Source of the DNA: Agrobacterium tumefaciens
GTDB taxonomy: Bacteria; Pseudomonadota; Alphaproteobacteria; Rhizobiales; Rhizobiaceae
Reading direction: 5' to 3'
Assembly (NCBI RefSeq): GCF_017726655.1
Contig: NZ_CP072309.1
Coordinates: forward strand, 799,501-863,500
DNA length: 64,000 nucleotides
Shown: in pieces, positions 36,627-46,202 of the stretch
Layout of the letters: each line of letters opens with the position of its first letter
Numbering within the stretch: the stretch's first letter is position 1
Notes under the pieces: generated by a model
Told to the model about the DNA's origin: nothing
Seen by the model: the letters and a program-made list of their open reading frames with translations, nothing else
The model's database searches: none
Program-made: the position numbers and the translations under genes

Positions 36627-37691
36627 ATGGCAAGCGTCACGATCGACAAGGTCGCCAAGCGTTTCGGCAGCGCCGAGGTCATCCACGGAATCGACGCGGC
36701 GATCGGCGACGGCGAATTCGTCGTCCTCGTCGGGCCGTCGGGCTGCGGCAAGTCCACCCTTTTGCGGATGATCGCCGGGCTGGAGGATATTTCGGGCGGC
36801 ACGATCTCAATCGGCGGAAAGGTGGTCAACACCCTGCCGCCAAAGAGCCGCGACATCTCGATGGTCTTCCAGAACTATGCGCTCTACCCTCACATGACCG
36901 TCGAGGAAAACATGGCCTTCTCGCTGACGCTCGCCGGCGCCAGCAAGTCTGAGAAACAGAAAAAGGTCCGCGAAGCCGCCGAGATTCTCGGTCTCGAAAG
37001 CCTGCTGCAGCGCAAGCCGAAGGCGCTTTCCGGCGGCCAGCGCCAGCGTGTCGCCATGGGCCGCTCAATCGTCCGCAATCCGCAGGTTTTCCTGTTCGAT
37101 GAGCCGCTCTCCAATCTTGACGCCAAGCTGCGCGTCCAGATGCGCGGCGAGATCAAGAGCCTGCACCGGCGTTTGGGAACGACGATGGTCTATGTGACGC
37201 ATGACCAGGTCGAGGCGATGACGATGGCCGACCGTATCGTCGTCATGCAGGCCGGGCGCATCGAGCAGATAGGCACGCCGCTGGAGCTTTACGACCGGCC
37301 GGCCAATGCCTTCGTCGCGCAGTTCATCGGCTCGCCTGCCATGAACCTGTTCCCGGCAATCGTATCCGCCGGACAGCTGGTGCTGCAGGGCGGACAGGCT
37401 TCCGGTCTCACCGCGCCGGCCGGCGTGAAAGACGGCCAGAAGCTGCTCATTGGCAAGCGCCCGGAAGAAATCGCTGTTGGTTCCGAGGGCGCGCTGGAAG
37501 CAACTGTCGAGAATATCGAGCCGACTGGCTCAGAGAGCTTTATCGAACTGAGGCTTGGCAGCCAGTTGGTCTCGGCGGTTCTGCGCGAGCGGCCATGGTT
37601 CGAGGTCGGCTCTTTCCAAAGGATATCTCTGGGTCAGGGCGCGGTACATTTATTCGATGCGGAAGACCGGCGGCAACGTCTTTTTCCCTAA
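36627..37691 (+). CDS. Carbohydrate ABC transporter ATPase (UgpC/MsmK type)
   Basis: A 354-aa ATPase: Walker [13 protein letters not shown] (about residues 33-44), [13 protein letters not shown] signature, [12 protein letters not shown]alker B and a C-terminal TOBE-like regulatory domain from about residue 240. It lies 10 bp after the glycohydrolase gene and completes the importer. The operon spans 30371-37691 and seems to end here. Confidence 0.94.
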   Translation: MASVTIDKVAKRFGSAEVIHGIDAAIGDGEFVVLVGPSGCGKSTLLRMIAGLEDISGGTISIGGKVVNTLPPKSRDISMVFQNYALYPHMTVEENMAFSLTLAGASKSEKQKKVREAAEILGLESLLQRKPKALSGGQRQRVAMGRSIVRNPQVFLFDEPLSNLDAKLRVQMRGEIKSLHRRLGTTMVYVTHDQVEAMTMADRIVVMQAGRIEQIGTPLELYDRPANAFVAQFIGSPAMNLFPAIVSAGQLVLQGGQASGLTAPAGVKDGQKLLIGKRPEEIAVGSEGALEATVENIEPTGSESFIELRLGSQLVSAVLRERPWFEVGSFQRISLGQGAVHLFDAEDRRQRLFP

Positions 37692-38354
37692 GCTTTGCAA
37701 TTGAACGTAAGTCAAACGCATCGTTCGGGTTTCTGGAGTGGCCAACTGTCGAGTCGAAAACAAACAAGACTGTGTGCTCAGACAAACGCGGTTAGTCATC
37801 TGCGGCGAAAAAAGATGAGTGCTCCTCGGCGAAGGAGCGGTCATTAGTCGTCCGACCCGGCTCGGCCCCTACGGTGCAAGCTCTTTTGCAACTTTGCCTT
37901 TCTTTCACGGCAAAGAGCATCGTTCGCGGAACCACGTCGCCCACATTTATAACGTCTGCTTCAAGTAAATATACTAGAGCAGCTTCCTTCGGTTCAGGCA
38001 GGCGTCGAACGGGGGGCACCACTATGCGCGGCGCTGGCACCGCTTTTGCCAAATGCTCTCGCACTCCTCGGTGCGGGAGACACTAAGAGTCTGCCTCGTC
38101 ATAGTGACTGTTCCATTCCCGATCCGGGCCTACAGGATGCAGCGAACGATCCACGGGCCGAATATTCATTTTTAGAAATTGCTCGTTACCGCGAGTAAAT
38201 GTCTCAGAATGCTTTTTGCCCGAGGCAAGAAGGCCTTTCGCGCGAAGCCACTATTTCATTGGAAGAAACAATCCATTGTGAAATGAGGCGGTTCCCGCTC
38301 CCAGGAAGATGGATGATTATCACCGAGACAACATACCCGGTGAGGATCCGAACC
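37692..38354. other. Intergenic stretch, 663 bp
   Basis: It follows the ATPase gene and precedes the hydrolase gene. Short open frames on both strands have no ribosome site or family match. The last 150 bases should hold the promoter of the hydrolase gene. I see no repeat or transposon end here. Confidence 0.4.
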
Positions 38355-39341
38355 ATGAACAACAAGCCAATTAATGTAGCTGAAACGCCGCAAAAACTCG
38401 CATCATTGACGAGCGCAATTGCGTTGGCAGTAGTTCTCACAGCCACGGTCGCAAACGCTGCCGATGTCAGCGTCCCCACGCCCCAAATGACCTATCGTAC
38501 GATCGAGATTGACGGGTCGAAGATCGCCTATCGGGAAATCGGCCCGCACGATAAACCAACAATCCTTCTGCTACACGGCGTTCCAAGCTCATCGCGGATG
38601 TACGACGATCTGATGAGAAGGCTCGGAAACGAGTATCATCTCGTGGCCCCTGACTATCCAGGGTTTGGCAACAGCGAGGCGCCTTCCCCGCAGGATTATA
38701 CGTATACGTTCAGTCACTTGGCTGAGACTATCATCAAGCTGACTGATGCGCTCAAGCTCGATCGATATGTGCTCTTCATGCAGGATTACGGTGCTCCGGT
38801 CGGGATGCGCGTCGCTACGACGAGACCCCAATCTGTGATCGGTACAATTTTTCAGAATGGCAACGTCTACGAAGAGGGGCTCGGCCCCATGTGGGAAAAG
38901 AGAAAGTCATTTTGGAACAACCGCAGCGAACTCCAGGCTGAAGTTGTTAAACAGCACCAGTCGCTCGCGGTGACCCGAGCCCGTCACCTTGGAGCAGATC
39001 CTGATATCGAGGCCTATAATCCGGATCTGTGGATGGACGAGTACGCGTATCTCAACAGACCCGGGCAGGACCAGATCCAGTCCGACCTGATTTTCGACTA
39101 CCAGAACAATATCGCGGCTTACCCGATTTGGCAAAGCTGGTTGCGCGAGCACAAACCATTAACTCTTGTCATGTGGGGAAAGTATGATCCAGCATTTACG
39201 GTCGCTGGCGCCAACGCCTTCAAAAAGGATTTACCGGAGGCAGACATTCATATTTTGGATGCGGGTCATTTTGCGATGGACACAAAGCTGGCTGAAGTGG
39301 CGAGTTTCACGCGAGCATACATGGCTAGACTTCCCCGATGA
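38355..39341 (+). CDS. Exported alpha/beta hydrolase, haloalkane dehalogenase/epoxide hydrolase-like
   Basis: A 328-aa protein started at 38355 (MNNKPINVAE) behind GAGGAT. The signal peptide ends near ANA-AD (residues 35-37). The nucleophile is probably Asp144 in MQDYGAPVG, as in dehalogenases and epoxide hydrolases, with Asp278 in WGKYDPAF and His305 in DAGHFAMD. The oxyanion region LLLHGVPSSSRMY is typical. It would hydrolyse halogenated or epoxide compounds in the periplasm; the Tyr next to the nucleophile replaces the halide-binding Trp of many dehalogenases. The decayed gene at 11093-12055 is a paralogue. Confidence 0.88.
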   Translation: MNNKPINVAETPQKLASLTSAIALAVVLTATVANAADVSVPTPQMTYRTIEIDGSKIAYREIGPHDKPTILLLHGVPSSSRMYDDLMRRLGNEYHLVAPDYPGFGNSEAPSPQDYTYTFSHLAETIIKLTDALKLDRYVLFMQDYGAPVGMRVATTRPQSVIGTIFQNGNVYEEGLGPMWEKRKSFWNNRSELQAEVVKQHQSLAVTRARHLGADPDIEAYNPDLWMDEYAYLNRPGQDQIQSDLIFDYQNNIAAYPIWQSWLREHKPLTLVMWGKYDPAFTVAGANAFKKDLPEADIHILDAGHFAMDTKLAEVASFTRAYMARLPR

Positions 39342-39682
39342 CGCTAGCCGAGATCGGATCAAAAAGCGGCGCGCATTTGAGATTTCGGCTCCCAAGGATT
39401 TGTAGTGAGACAACGCCTGATGAGATCGCTAACTTCCGGCGGTGATACGTCGGCCGCGTCCTTCTTCTGGAAAACCGCTGTCTCTGAGGTCTCGCGGCTA
39501 CTCTGATCTTGATAAATTGCTGCAACTACAACGAAAGCTGGCGCGTCTCCTGATTACTGCTTCTCACAAGACCTTGAATTGCCGGAACAGAGTATTGCAC
39601 AAAACAGCGGTGGTCGGCGCGGTTGCTTGGTTTTAAGCTCGTTCCCGATTACGCGCTTTTCGCGCGAATAAAGGCCTAGGTT
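39342..39682. other. Intergenic stretch, 341 bp
   Basis: No supported gene. The region before the PNPOx-like gene probably carries its promoter. I see no clear hairpin or repeat. Confidence 0.35.
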
Positions 39683-40315
39683 ATGACAGAAAGAGATATT
39701 CAATACGCGAGCGATGTCGCCTTCACGCCCTCCGTTAAAGAGATTCAAGTCAGGAAAGGGTCACGACGCGGTTACGAGCGGATGGAAACCGGCGGTTCTT
39801 GGCAGACCGAGATAACGGACGATCTTGCCGCTTTCATCGAAAGCAGAACGACCGTCTATCTAGCGACCGTTAACTCTGAGGGTCAGCCGTACGTGCAGCA
39901 TAGGGGTGGCCCGCCCGGCTTTCTCAAGGTTTTAAACAATACCACGATTGGTTTCGCCGACTTCTCAGGTAACCGTCAGTACATCACCCAGGGAAATCTT
40001 ATCGACAATCCAAAGGCTTTTCTGTTTTTGATGGACTACACCTACCGCCAGCGTGTCAAGATTTGGGGTGAAGCGAAAGTAATTGAAAACGACGCGGATC
40101 TCCAGGCTAGTCTCAAGCCTGCGGATTATAATGCCCGCGTAGAGCAGGCGATAGTTTTCACAGTGACGGCATGGGATGCGAATTGCCCACAACATATCCC
40201 TCGAATGATAGATGAGAGCGTCGTCAAACAGGTGCTGTCGGAAAAGGAACAAAAAATACTAGAACTCGAGGAGAAAATCGCGCTGCTCGAGGGACATACT
40301 GGTAAATCAGAGTAA
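39683..40315 (+). CDS. Pyridoxamine 5'-phosphate oxidase-fold flavoprotein
   Basis: A 210-aa protein of the PNPOx-like split-barrel family: VYLATVNSEGQPYVQHRGGPPGFL, then FADFSGNRQYITQGNL and AFLFLMDYTYRQRVKIWGEAKV. These bind FMN in relatives that reduce or protect small molecules. The C-terminus is a short coiled coil (LSEKEQKILELEEKIALLEG). Similar modules form the N-terminal half of the fusion protein at 50922. Substrate unknown. Confidence 0.85.
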   Translation: MTERDIQYASDVAFTPSVKEIQVRKGSRRGYERMETGGSWQTEITDDLAAFIESRTTVYLATVNSEGQPYVQHRGGPPGFLKVLNNTTIGFADFSGNRQYITQGNLIDNPKAFLFLMDYTYRQRVKIWGEAKVIENDADLQASLKPADYNARVEQAIVFTVTAWDANCPQHIPRMIDESVVKQVLSEKEQKILELEEKIALLEGHTGKSE

Positions 40316-40577
40316 CTATGATCGCAGCGGCCTGCCGACCGTTGCTGGCCAAGTGCCATCGATGCGTTGTCGTGTAAACTGGCTTTGGAGCGTCTGATGG
40401 TGAATTTCTGCTTGTTGAGAATTAGAAATCTGCTCTCGTTCTAGATTGCCTCCGCGCGTTCTATACACAGCCCGCTGATCCCATCCTCATGCGCTACTAA
40501 GGAGCACCCACGTAAACATACCGAGTTGATTTGCTCCGCGTAGCGAGACTGACCCTCAACAATCTAAGGAACGAGCC

Positions 40578-41159
40578 ATGAGTGAGTTGAAAATTGCCGT
40601 CATTGTCGGAAGTACCCGGATGGGTCGGTTCGCGGAACACCCAGCGAAATGGATTCACCACATCGCGAACCAACGCCCCGATTTGAACGTCGAGATCCTC
40701 GATCTGTTGGACTTTCCCATGCACTTTTTCGGTGAAGAGCGCGCGACAACGGCGGAGAATGACACTGCGGAGCGGTGGAAGAAAGCCTTGCGCGAATTTG
40801 ACGGCTTCGTTTTCACCGTAGCAGAATATAACCACGCGCCGACGGCTGTGCTCAAGAATGCAATTGACCTTGGCGAGTTCATTCATAAGCCCGTTGCTTT
40901 CGTCGGCTACGGGGGCGTTGGCGGAGCTCGCGCCGTTGAGCAACTCCGGTTGATCTTCGTTGAGATGAGTGCTGTCTCTGTCAAGACTGGTGTTCATATA
41001 TCCTTCCCCGAATACCTATCGGTGGTGAAAGACGGCAAAACCCTAGGTGATTACGCTCATTTGGATGAGGCCGCACAAAATCTCCTCGATCAGCTTACCT
41101 GGTGGGGACGCGCCCTTAAGGCTGCCAGGGTGTCCGCGCAGACCTTGCACTCTGCCTAA
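40578..41159 (+). CDS. NADPH-dependent FMN reductase
   Basis: A 193-aa flavodoxin-like reductase with IVGSTRMGRFAEHP, FDGFVFTVAEYNHAPTAVLKNAIDL and GYGGVGGARAVEQLRLI. It is a paralogue of the product of 24891 with the same motif order. It starts behind AAGGAA and is not closely joined to its neighbours. It may provide reduced flavin to a monooxygenase. Confidence 0.92.
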   Translation: MSELKIAVIVGSTRMGRFAEHPAKWIHHIANQRPDLNVEILDLLDFPMHFFGEERATTAENDTAERWKKALREFDGFVFTVAEYNHAPTAVLKNAIDLGEFIHKPVAFVGYGGVGGARAVEQLRLIFVEMSAVSVKTGVHISFPEYLSVVKDGKTLGDYAHLDEAAQNLLDQLTWWGRALKAARVSAQTLHSA

Positions 41160-41282
41160 ATGCAGACCGACGCGTAAAAAATTGCAAGTGAGAGTGCTTA
41201 ACCAAAGCTGGGAGCGGAGCGAAGCGTTGCGCCTCCAGCGATCTGCCGCATCACACTACCATGGAAATTTGGAGGGACCTCA

Positions 41283-41666
41283 ATGACCACAGATTGGCCG
41301 CCACTATCACCTTATCAAACTGGCATAAGGGGGCTATGCCCCCGTTGTGGACGAGGCCACTTGTTCAAGGGTTTCCTAACTCTGAAACCCAGTTGTGAGG
41401 TTTGCGGTCTGGACTACACGTTTGCCGATCCGGCGGACGGCCCAGCTTTTTTTGCGATCTGTTTTACCAGCGTGCCAGCTGTCGGAATAGCATGTTGGTT
41501 AGAAGTTGCCTACCAGCCGCCGTTGTGGGTCCACCTCTTCACCTCTCTACCGCTCGTTATACTGGCATCAATCTTACCACTCAGGCCGTTGAAAGGTTGG
41601 CTGGTGAACAGTCAATATTTTTTCAAAGCTGAGGAAGGAAAAATTGACCGCGGCACCCAAGGATAA
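41283..41666 (+). CDS. DUF983-family membrane protein
   Basis: A 127-aa protein. The N-terminus carries a zinc-ribbon-like CPRCGRGHLF and CEVCGLDY, followed by ADPADGPAFF and two membrane helices. This is the DUF983 pattern, which is common in alphaproteobacteria and often found near cytochrome oxidase genes, though none lies here. Function unknown; standalone. It starts behind GGAGG. Confidence 0.88.
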   Translation: MTTDWPPLSPYQTGIRGLCPRCGRGHLFKGFLTLKPSCEVCGLDYTFADPADGPAFFAICFTSVPAVGIACWLEVAYQPPLWVHLFTSLPLVILASILPLRPLKGWLVNSQYFFKAEEGKIDRGTQG

Positions 41667-41990
41667 TCTGACTCAAAAATCAAAGCGGCGGTCGACCGCT
41701 GATAGTTATTTATTTAGCTGCAGCGCGGCTTGAGAGGGCGGTCCGCCGAGCATGTGAGATCGTTGGATCCGATGATAGATAGCTCAAATCGTCGCGCTCC
41801 GTTCCTGGACGCCGCACAGTGGACAAGGTCAGGCTAGACGTACGAGAGGATCAGGCTCCCTCTGTTTATGCAGTCTGACACTCGCAATCATTACATTCAT
41901 CAAGCGAAACAATGTCTTCTTTGGCGCAAGGCTTCAAAGTCTTGTTTGCGGGCCGCATTATGTTGGCTACCAAAGCGAGAGGCTGCCAAA
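41667..41990. other. Intergenic stretch, 324 bp
   Basis: No supported gene or RNA. Several short frames cross it without ribosome sites. Confidence 0.35.
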
Positions 41991-42185
41991 ATGTACGAAG
42001 ACATCATTATTGCGCGTTGGCTTGAAGAAGCCATGACATCCAACAGGCGCTCGCCGAGCGGCTTCGACGGAGCGAGACCTTATGAACTGGAGAAACATGA
42101 AGCGCCTGCTATCTCCCAGCTTGGAGCCGAGAGGTACGGCTACTTGCGCGACTATTATGAGCAAATGCTAGCACGCCCAATTTGA
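41991..42185 (+). CDS. Small hypothetical protein
   Basis: A possible 64-aa protein (MYEDIIIARWLEEA to the stop) behind AGAGG, in the same frame as a longer open frame from 41868. It is acidic and helix-rich, with no recognisable family. It ends 50 bp before the DUF1857 gene and may be a real short gene or a chance frame. Confidence 0.35.
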   Translation: MYEDIIIARWLEEAMTSNRRSPSGFDGARPYELEKHEAPAISQLGAERYGYLRDYYEQMLARPI

Positions 42186-42235
42186 CGAATACTCGCGCGA
42201 TCCTTCATGAAAACTAGATTAAAGGAAAGTCTCAA

Positions 42236-42691
42236 ATGAAAACCGTTTCATACACACTTGAAGTAAATCCTGAAGGCGTTGAGCCGGTGCTCACGGCAGC
42301 GCAAGTTTGGAAGGGTCTCGAGATGAAGGCGAACAACGCACTTCCGTTTGTGCCCGGGATGTCACGTTGCAACGTCATCAGTCGGTCGGATAATGGCCTG
42401 TTGCGTCAGATCAGTCTGCCGACTGGCGATTATGAAGAGCGGATAACCTTTTTCCCACCCGTTCAAGTTCAATTCGAAAGGGTCGGAAGTGATGGCTTCA
42501 TTCAAAACACGATCAGCGAAAGCGAAAAGGGGCTTTGGCTCACTTTCACTTTCAGCGTCCCGTTTGCGGGAGCTGTTGAAGGTTCTGATGAAGAACGCGT
42601 TCAGGTGAACGAGATGCGTAGCAACTACATCGCCGCAGTCGTGTCGACGTTGAAGAAAGTCCGTGAGCTTGTGAGTGGTGGTGAGCTTTAA
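42236..42691 (+). CDS. DUF1857/AtaL-like SRPBCC-fold protein
   Basis: A 151-aa protein beginning MKTVSYTLEVNPEG, with LTAAQVWKGLEMKANNALPFVPGMSRC and a C-terminal helix SNYIAAVVSTLKKVRELVSGG. This matches the DUF1857 family, a START-like small hydrophobic ligand-binding fold related to fungal AtaL. Function unknown; it may act on or bind an aromatic compound. It starts behind AAAGGAAAG. Confidence 0.8.
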   Translation: MKTVSYTLEVNPEGVEPVLTAAQVWKGLEMKANNALPFVPGMSRCNVISRSDNGLLRQISLPTGDYEERITFFPPVQVQFERVGSDGFIQNTISESEKGLWLTFTFSVPFAGAVEGSDEERVQVNEMRSNYIAAVVSTLKKVRELVSGGEL

Positions 42692-42842
42692 AGTCGAACG
42701 AGTTCTCACTCGCCTTCATTGCTGGCTACGCTATTAGGCAAATACAATATTCAGGGCTTAAGAACACTTATTTTCGTGATGTCCCATCTTCTCAAGCCCT
42801 GTTCAAGACTGCTGCTAAATGAAGATGTTTTATATATTTCGT

Positions 42843-42944
42843 GAACGGCCGTCTCCCCGCCGCTCAACTGCGGTCCTCGCCGCAGGCGCCTGCCCATCGC
42901 AGGCTTTGCTGCCTTCGGTACCGCCACCGAAGGCAGCTTTTTTT
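42843..42944 (+). ncRNA. Candidate small RNA with three hairpins and a terminator
   Basis: Three consecutive stems occur within 70 bases: CTGCGG/CCGCAG (42868-42885), GCCTGC/GCAGGC (42888-42904) and a 12-bp stem GCTGCCTTCGGT/ACCGAAGGCAGC (42908-42937) followed by seven T. A TATATA box (42831-42836) lies just upstream of the assumed 5' end. This layout fits a trans-acting small RNA such as those of rhizobia, but I cannot assign a family. It could instead be a long 3' UTR of the DUF1857 gene. Confidence 0.5.
42908..42944 (+). terminator. Rho-independent terminator
   Basis: A 12-bp perfect stem with a 6-base loop (42920-42925) and a run of seven T (42938-42944). It closes the candidate small RNA or, failing that, the DUF1857 transcript. 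Confidence 0.88.
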
Positions 42945-43608
42945 CAAATCGTTGTGAAGCTTCGATTTCCAGTACAGGCGTTCTGGAGAGGAACTTTCAC
43001 CCGCGTGAAGGGGTCATCAGCCCATTTTAGGCGACTACATTGCTCAACGTATGCCTAGCAAGGATGGCAAATACATCCTGTGAAATGGTCTTGGTCGTTG
43101 GCATGAGGATATGAACCCAGGAGTCACCTGAAGCTGCAAGCGCACTCAATTTCGACATTTCAGTTTGGTTGAAAGTGCCTCAAGGCTCCTTCGCGTCGTT
43201 CTCACGCCAGGAAATGACGGACAGTGCTGTCGCCTGCCATTCGGCGCCAGCGGCATCATCTCGACTGGAGCTCCGCAGCGGAGCAGTCGACTGCGGATGA
43301 CCAAGGAATGCAGACGATGTCTGATCCGAGCGCTCTTCAACGGGCAAACCCTTCGCTAGCGTCCGCTGAGATGAGCTCCAATTCCGTGAGATGCGGAGCT
43401 AAATTCGGGTGTGCGAATGCAGAAATTAGCGAAAATAGGACCGTGGTCAGATAATCTGCTCAAGGGATCGCGGCGTTCGGAAGTGTCGAGTCGCGTGTGC
43501 GACCAATCGTACAAGCGATACAACCGAAGTATTTCCGCCGCGGACCGGTTTGCCATTGATACCCAGCGCGGCTTAGCCAAGATCCACCACCGCGAATATC
43601 TGCACAAG

Positions 43609-45912
43609 TCATCGTGACGGGCTCCACTTGGAGATCGTCACAGGCGCCCCCTTGTAGGCCGGAGTTCCTGACTTCGGGTCGAAATCCGATAGCGCCATTA
43701 CCTTGTTAAATTCTGGATAATATCCTGCAACCGATCCTTGTGGAATGTTATATTCAACCGCTATGAAACCGGTCAGAAGACGTGAGTTCAAAGGTTGATC
43801 GATGTCCATTCCAGCGACCTGAACTTGCTCCCCTTCGGCGATGCCGCGCAGATCCATATCGGCTTTGTTCATAAGGATCACGTCCCGTCTGCCAAAAATG
43901 CCCCGATAACGGTCATCCATATTATAGATGGTCGTGTTGTACTGACCGTGCGCGCGGATGGTCGTAAGAACAAGGCACTCGGGGTCGACTAATCGCGGAT
44001 CGTCTTCAAGCCCAGCCGCAACCAAAAAATTGGCTTTCCGGTTTGGCGTATGCCACTCACGCCTTGATGCGGGGATATCCAGACGGAAACCGCCTGGCTT
44101 GCGAACTCTGACATTGAAGTCGAAGAATTCAGGAAAGACGATCTCGATCTTGTCTCGGATGCGGTCATAGTCTTCCACCATCTCGTCCCATGGTATCTCG
44201 TAGCGTTCCCCAATTGTGGCTTTGGCAATCCTGGCTATGATCGCTGGCTCTGACAGAAGTTGGTCGCTCGGAGGTTTGAGGAAACCCTTCGAAGCGTGAA
44301 CCATCGACATCGAGTCCTCGACTGTCACGGATTGTAGACCGGTACCTTGCTCATCTTGGTCGGTTCTGCCGAGAACAGGCAGCAAGATCGATGTTTCCGC
44401 CGTCAGCAGATGAGATCGATTGGGCTTTGTAGCAATATGAACGGCCAGTTCAAGTTGCCGCATGCCCTCGAACACAGCATCGGGATCCGGCATAGCGACA
44501 GCAAAATTTCCTCCGAGACAAATCAGTGCTTTGGATTGTCCTGATATAATCGCTTTCACGCTGTCGACAGCGTTATGACCTTTCTCCGCCGGGGGTCTGA
44601 AGCCAAACGCTCTCTCGATACCGTCCAGAAGTGCGGCGCTCGGCATTTCTGTAATCCCGACAGTTCGATCCCCCTGTACGTTGGAGTGCCCGCGCAATGG
44701 GCATAGGCCGGCGCCCGGCTTTCCGATATTTCCGCGAAGCATGAGAAGGTTCGCCAGTTGCTGGACGATTTCGGTTCCAGCAAAGTGCTGTGTCACACCC
44801 ATCCCATAGCAAATAATGACCCGATGGGCCTTTACATATGTGTTCAGGGCGCTCTCGAAATCCTCACGTCCCAGGCCAGAAGTCCGGTAAATCTGGTCCC
44901 ATCTTGTTCCCTCAACGTCGGTCTTGATTTCATCAAGTCCAAAGGTGTGTTCATCGATGAATTCGCGGTCGAGAAGGCCGGCCCCACCATCCTCTATCTC
45001 CAGTAAATCCCGCTCAAAAAGCAGTTTCATAAGTCCTTTCAATAGCGCAATGTCTCCTTCCGTTTTGATTTGGTAGTAGGAGGATGCAATAGGTGTCGAG
45101 GAAAGAGTAAGCATCTCGACAGGATTTTGCGGAGCCGCAAAACGTTCCAGCGCGCGCTCACGCAGCGGATTGAATACCATGATCGGGACCCCTCGTTTCG
45201 AGGCATCGTGCAACGTGGTCATCATTCTCGGGTGATTGGTTCCGGGGTTGTGACCGATGCTGATGATCAAGTCACATTTGTCAAAATCAACCAATTCCAC
45301 AGTACCCTTGCCGACTCCGATCGACTGGGGAAGCCCGACCGACGTCGCCTCGTGACACATGTTAGAGCAATCGGGAAAATTGTTCGTACCAAAGGCGCGA
45401 ACAAACAACTGGTAGAGGAACGCGGCCTCGTTTGAGGCGCGGCCAGACGTGTAAAACTCGGCCTGATTTGGATGTGACAACTCGCGCAACCGTTGCCCGA
45501 TCGTATCAAATGCCTGCTGCCAAGATATCGCTTTGAAACGATCACTTGCTGAATCATATACCATGGGTGAAGTAAGGCGCCCGGAATCTTCTATGCGATG
45601 GTCGTCCCAAGCCCACATTTCGGATACGGTGTGGTGCGAGAAGAACTCGGGATCCGCCCTTTTTCGGGTGGCCTCCCATGTGATCGCCTTCGCTCCGTTT
45701 TCGCAGAACTCGAATGCGGACGTATGGTCGGGGTCTGGCCACGCGCAGCCCGGACAATCAAACCCGTCCGGCTGATTTGCTTTGAGTAACGCGTTAACGC
45801 CGGTCAAGGAGAGTTGCTGTTCTTTAAGGGTCCTGGCAACTGCTTTTAGAGCACCCCACCCTCCCGCTGGCGCGCGGTAGTCTTCGATACCCTCTAGCTT
45901 GTCTTCCGTCAT
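43609..45912 (-). CDS. YdeP/FdhF-type molybdopterin oxidoreductase
   Basis: A 767-aa protein started at 45912 (MTEDKLEG), 5 bases after GGAGG. It belongs to the FdhF/YdeP group of molybdopterin enzymes. CPGCAWPDP (Cys53, Cys56) and a third Cys (FEFCENG, Cys70) are its hallmark cysteines. Molybdopterin contacts are visible in IGHNPGTNHPRMM and MGVTQHFAGTE, then LPVLGRTDQDEQG and late TTIRAHGQYNTTIYNMDDRYRG. YdeP in enterobacteria is acid-resistance associated; electron partner and substrate are unknown. No subunit or chaperone gene is adjacent, so I would not call it a formate dehydrogenase. Confidence 0.9.
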   Translation of the reverse strand: MTEDKLEGIEDYRAPAGGWGALKAVARTLKEQQLSLTGVNALLKANQPDGFDCPGCAWPDPDHTSAFEFCENGAKAITWEATRKRADPEFFSHHTVSEMWAWDDHRIEDSGRLTSPMVYDSASDRFKAISWQQAFDTIGQRLRELSHPNQAEFYTSGRASNEAAFLYQLFVRAFGTNNFPDCSNMCHEATSVGLPQSIGVGKGTVELVDFDKCDLIISIGHNPGTNHPRMMTTLHDASKRGVPIMVFNPLRERALERFAAPQNPVEMLTLSSTPIASSYYQIKTEGDIALLKGLMKLLFERDLLEIEDGGAGLLDREFIDEHTFGLDEIKTDVEGTRWDQIYRTSGLGREDFESALNTYVKAHRVIICYGMGVTQHFAGTEIVQQLANLLMLRGNIGKPGAGLCPLRGHSNVQGDRTVGITEMPSAALLDGIERAFGFRPPAEKGHNAVDSVKAIISGQSKALICLGGNFAVAMPDPDAVFEGMRQLELAVHIATKPNRSHLLTAETSILLPVLGRTDQDEQGTGLQSVTVEDSMSMVHASKGFLKPPSDQLLSEPAIIARIAKATIGERYEIPWDEMVEDYDRIRDKIEIVFPEFFDFNVRVRKPGGFRLDIPASRREWHTPNRKANFLVAAGLEDDPRLVDPECLVLTTIRAHGQYNTTIYNMDDRYRGIFGRRDVILMNKADMDLRGIAEGEQVQVAGMDIDQPLNSRLLTGFIAVEYNIPQGSVAGYYPEFNKVMALSDFDPKSGTPAYKGAPVTISKWSPSR

Positions 45913-46202
45913 GCCAGCCTCCGATCGGTTACACAAAAGAGATGTGAGCGGTATTTTTCGTCGATGTCTTGATCATCACGGTTACGATTTGTACGGGAGC
46001 AAACGTAGCTTATTGAAAGGGCGAGCCTCCCAGACCGTTATGACCGCTTGCGACATCAGTGATGCCAGTCTCATCCAAACTCTGTTCCGATTTCAGCAAC
46101 TATGAGTTCCGGCCATTGCCGCTAGTGGATGGGCCGTTCGAATGACACCTTTAGAGCAGTCGAGTGATCAACACCGACATCAACAATCAAAAGGATATGA
46201 CA

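Larger units (their letters stand above)
42692..43608. other. Gene-free stretch of 917 bp containing a structured RNA candidate
   Basis: Between the DUF1857 gene and the molybdopterin oxidoreductase. Apart from the hairpin array at 42843-42944, a short GC-rich palindrome (GCTCCGC and GCGGAGC near 43270) is the only other structure I see. Short open frames here lack ribosome sites. Confidence 0.45.

Noticed and set aside
37792..38064. Minus-strand frame in the gap after the sugar ABC operon
   Set aside because: No ribosome site and no recognisable domain; probably a chance frame.
43609..45912. Formate dehydrogenase identity of the molybdopterin protein
   Set aside because: No iron-sulphur or membrane subunits are present and the cysteine pattern is that of the YdeP group.
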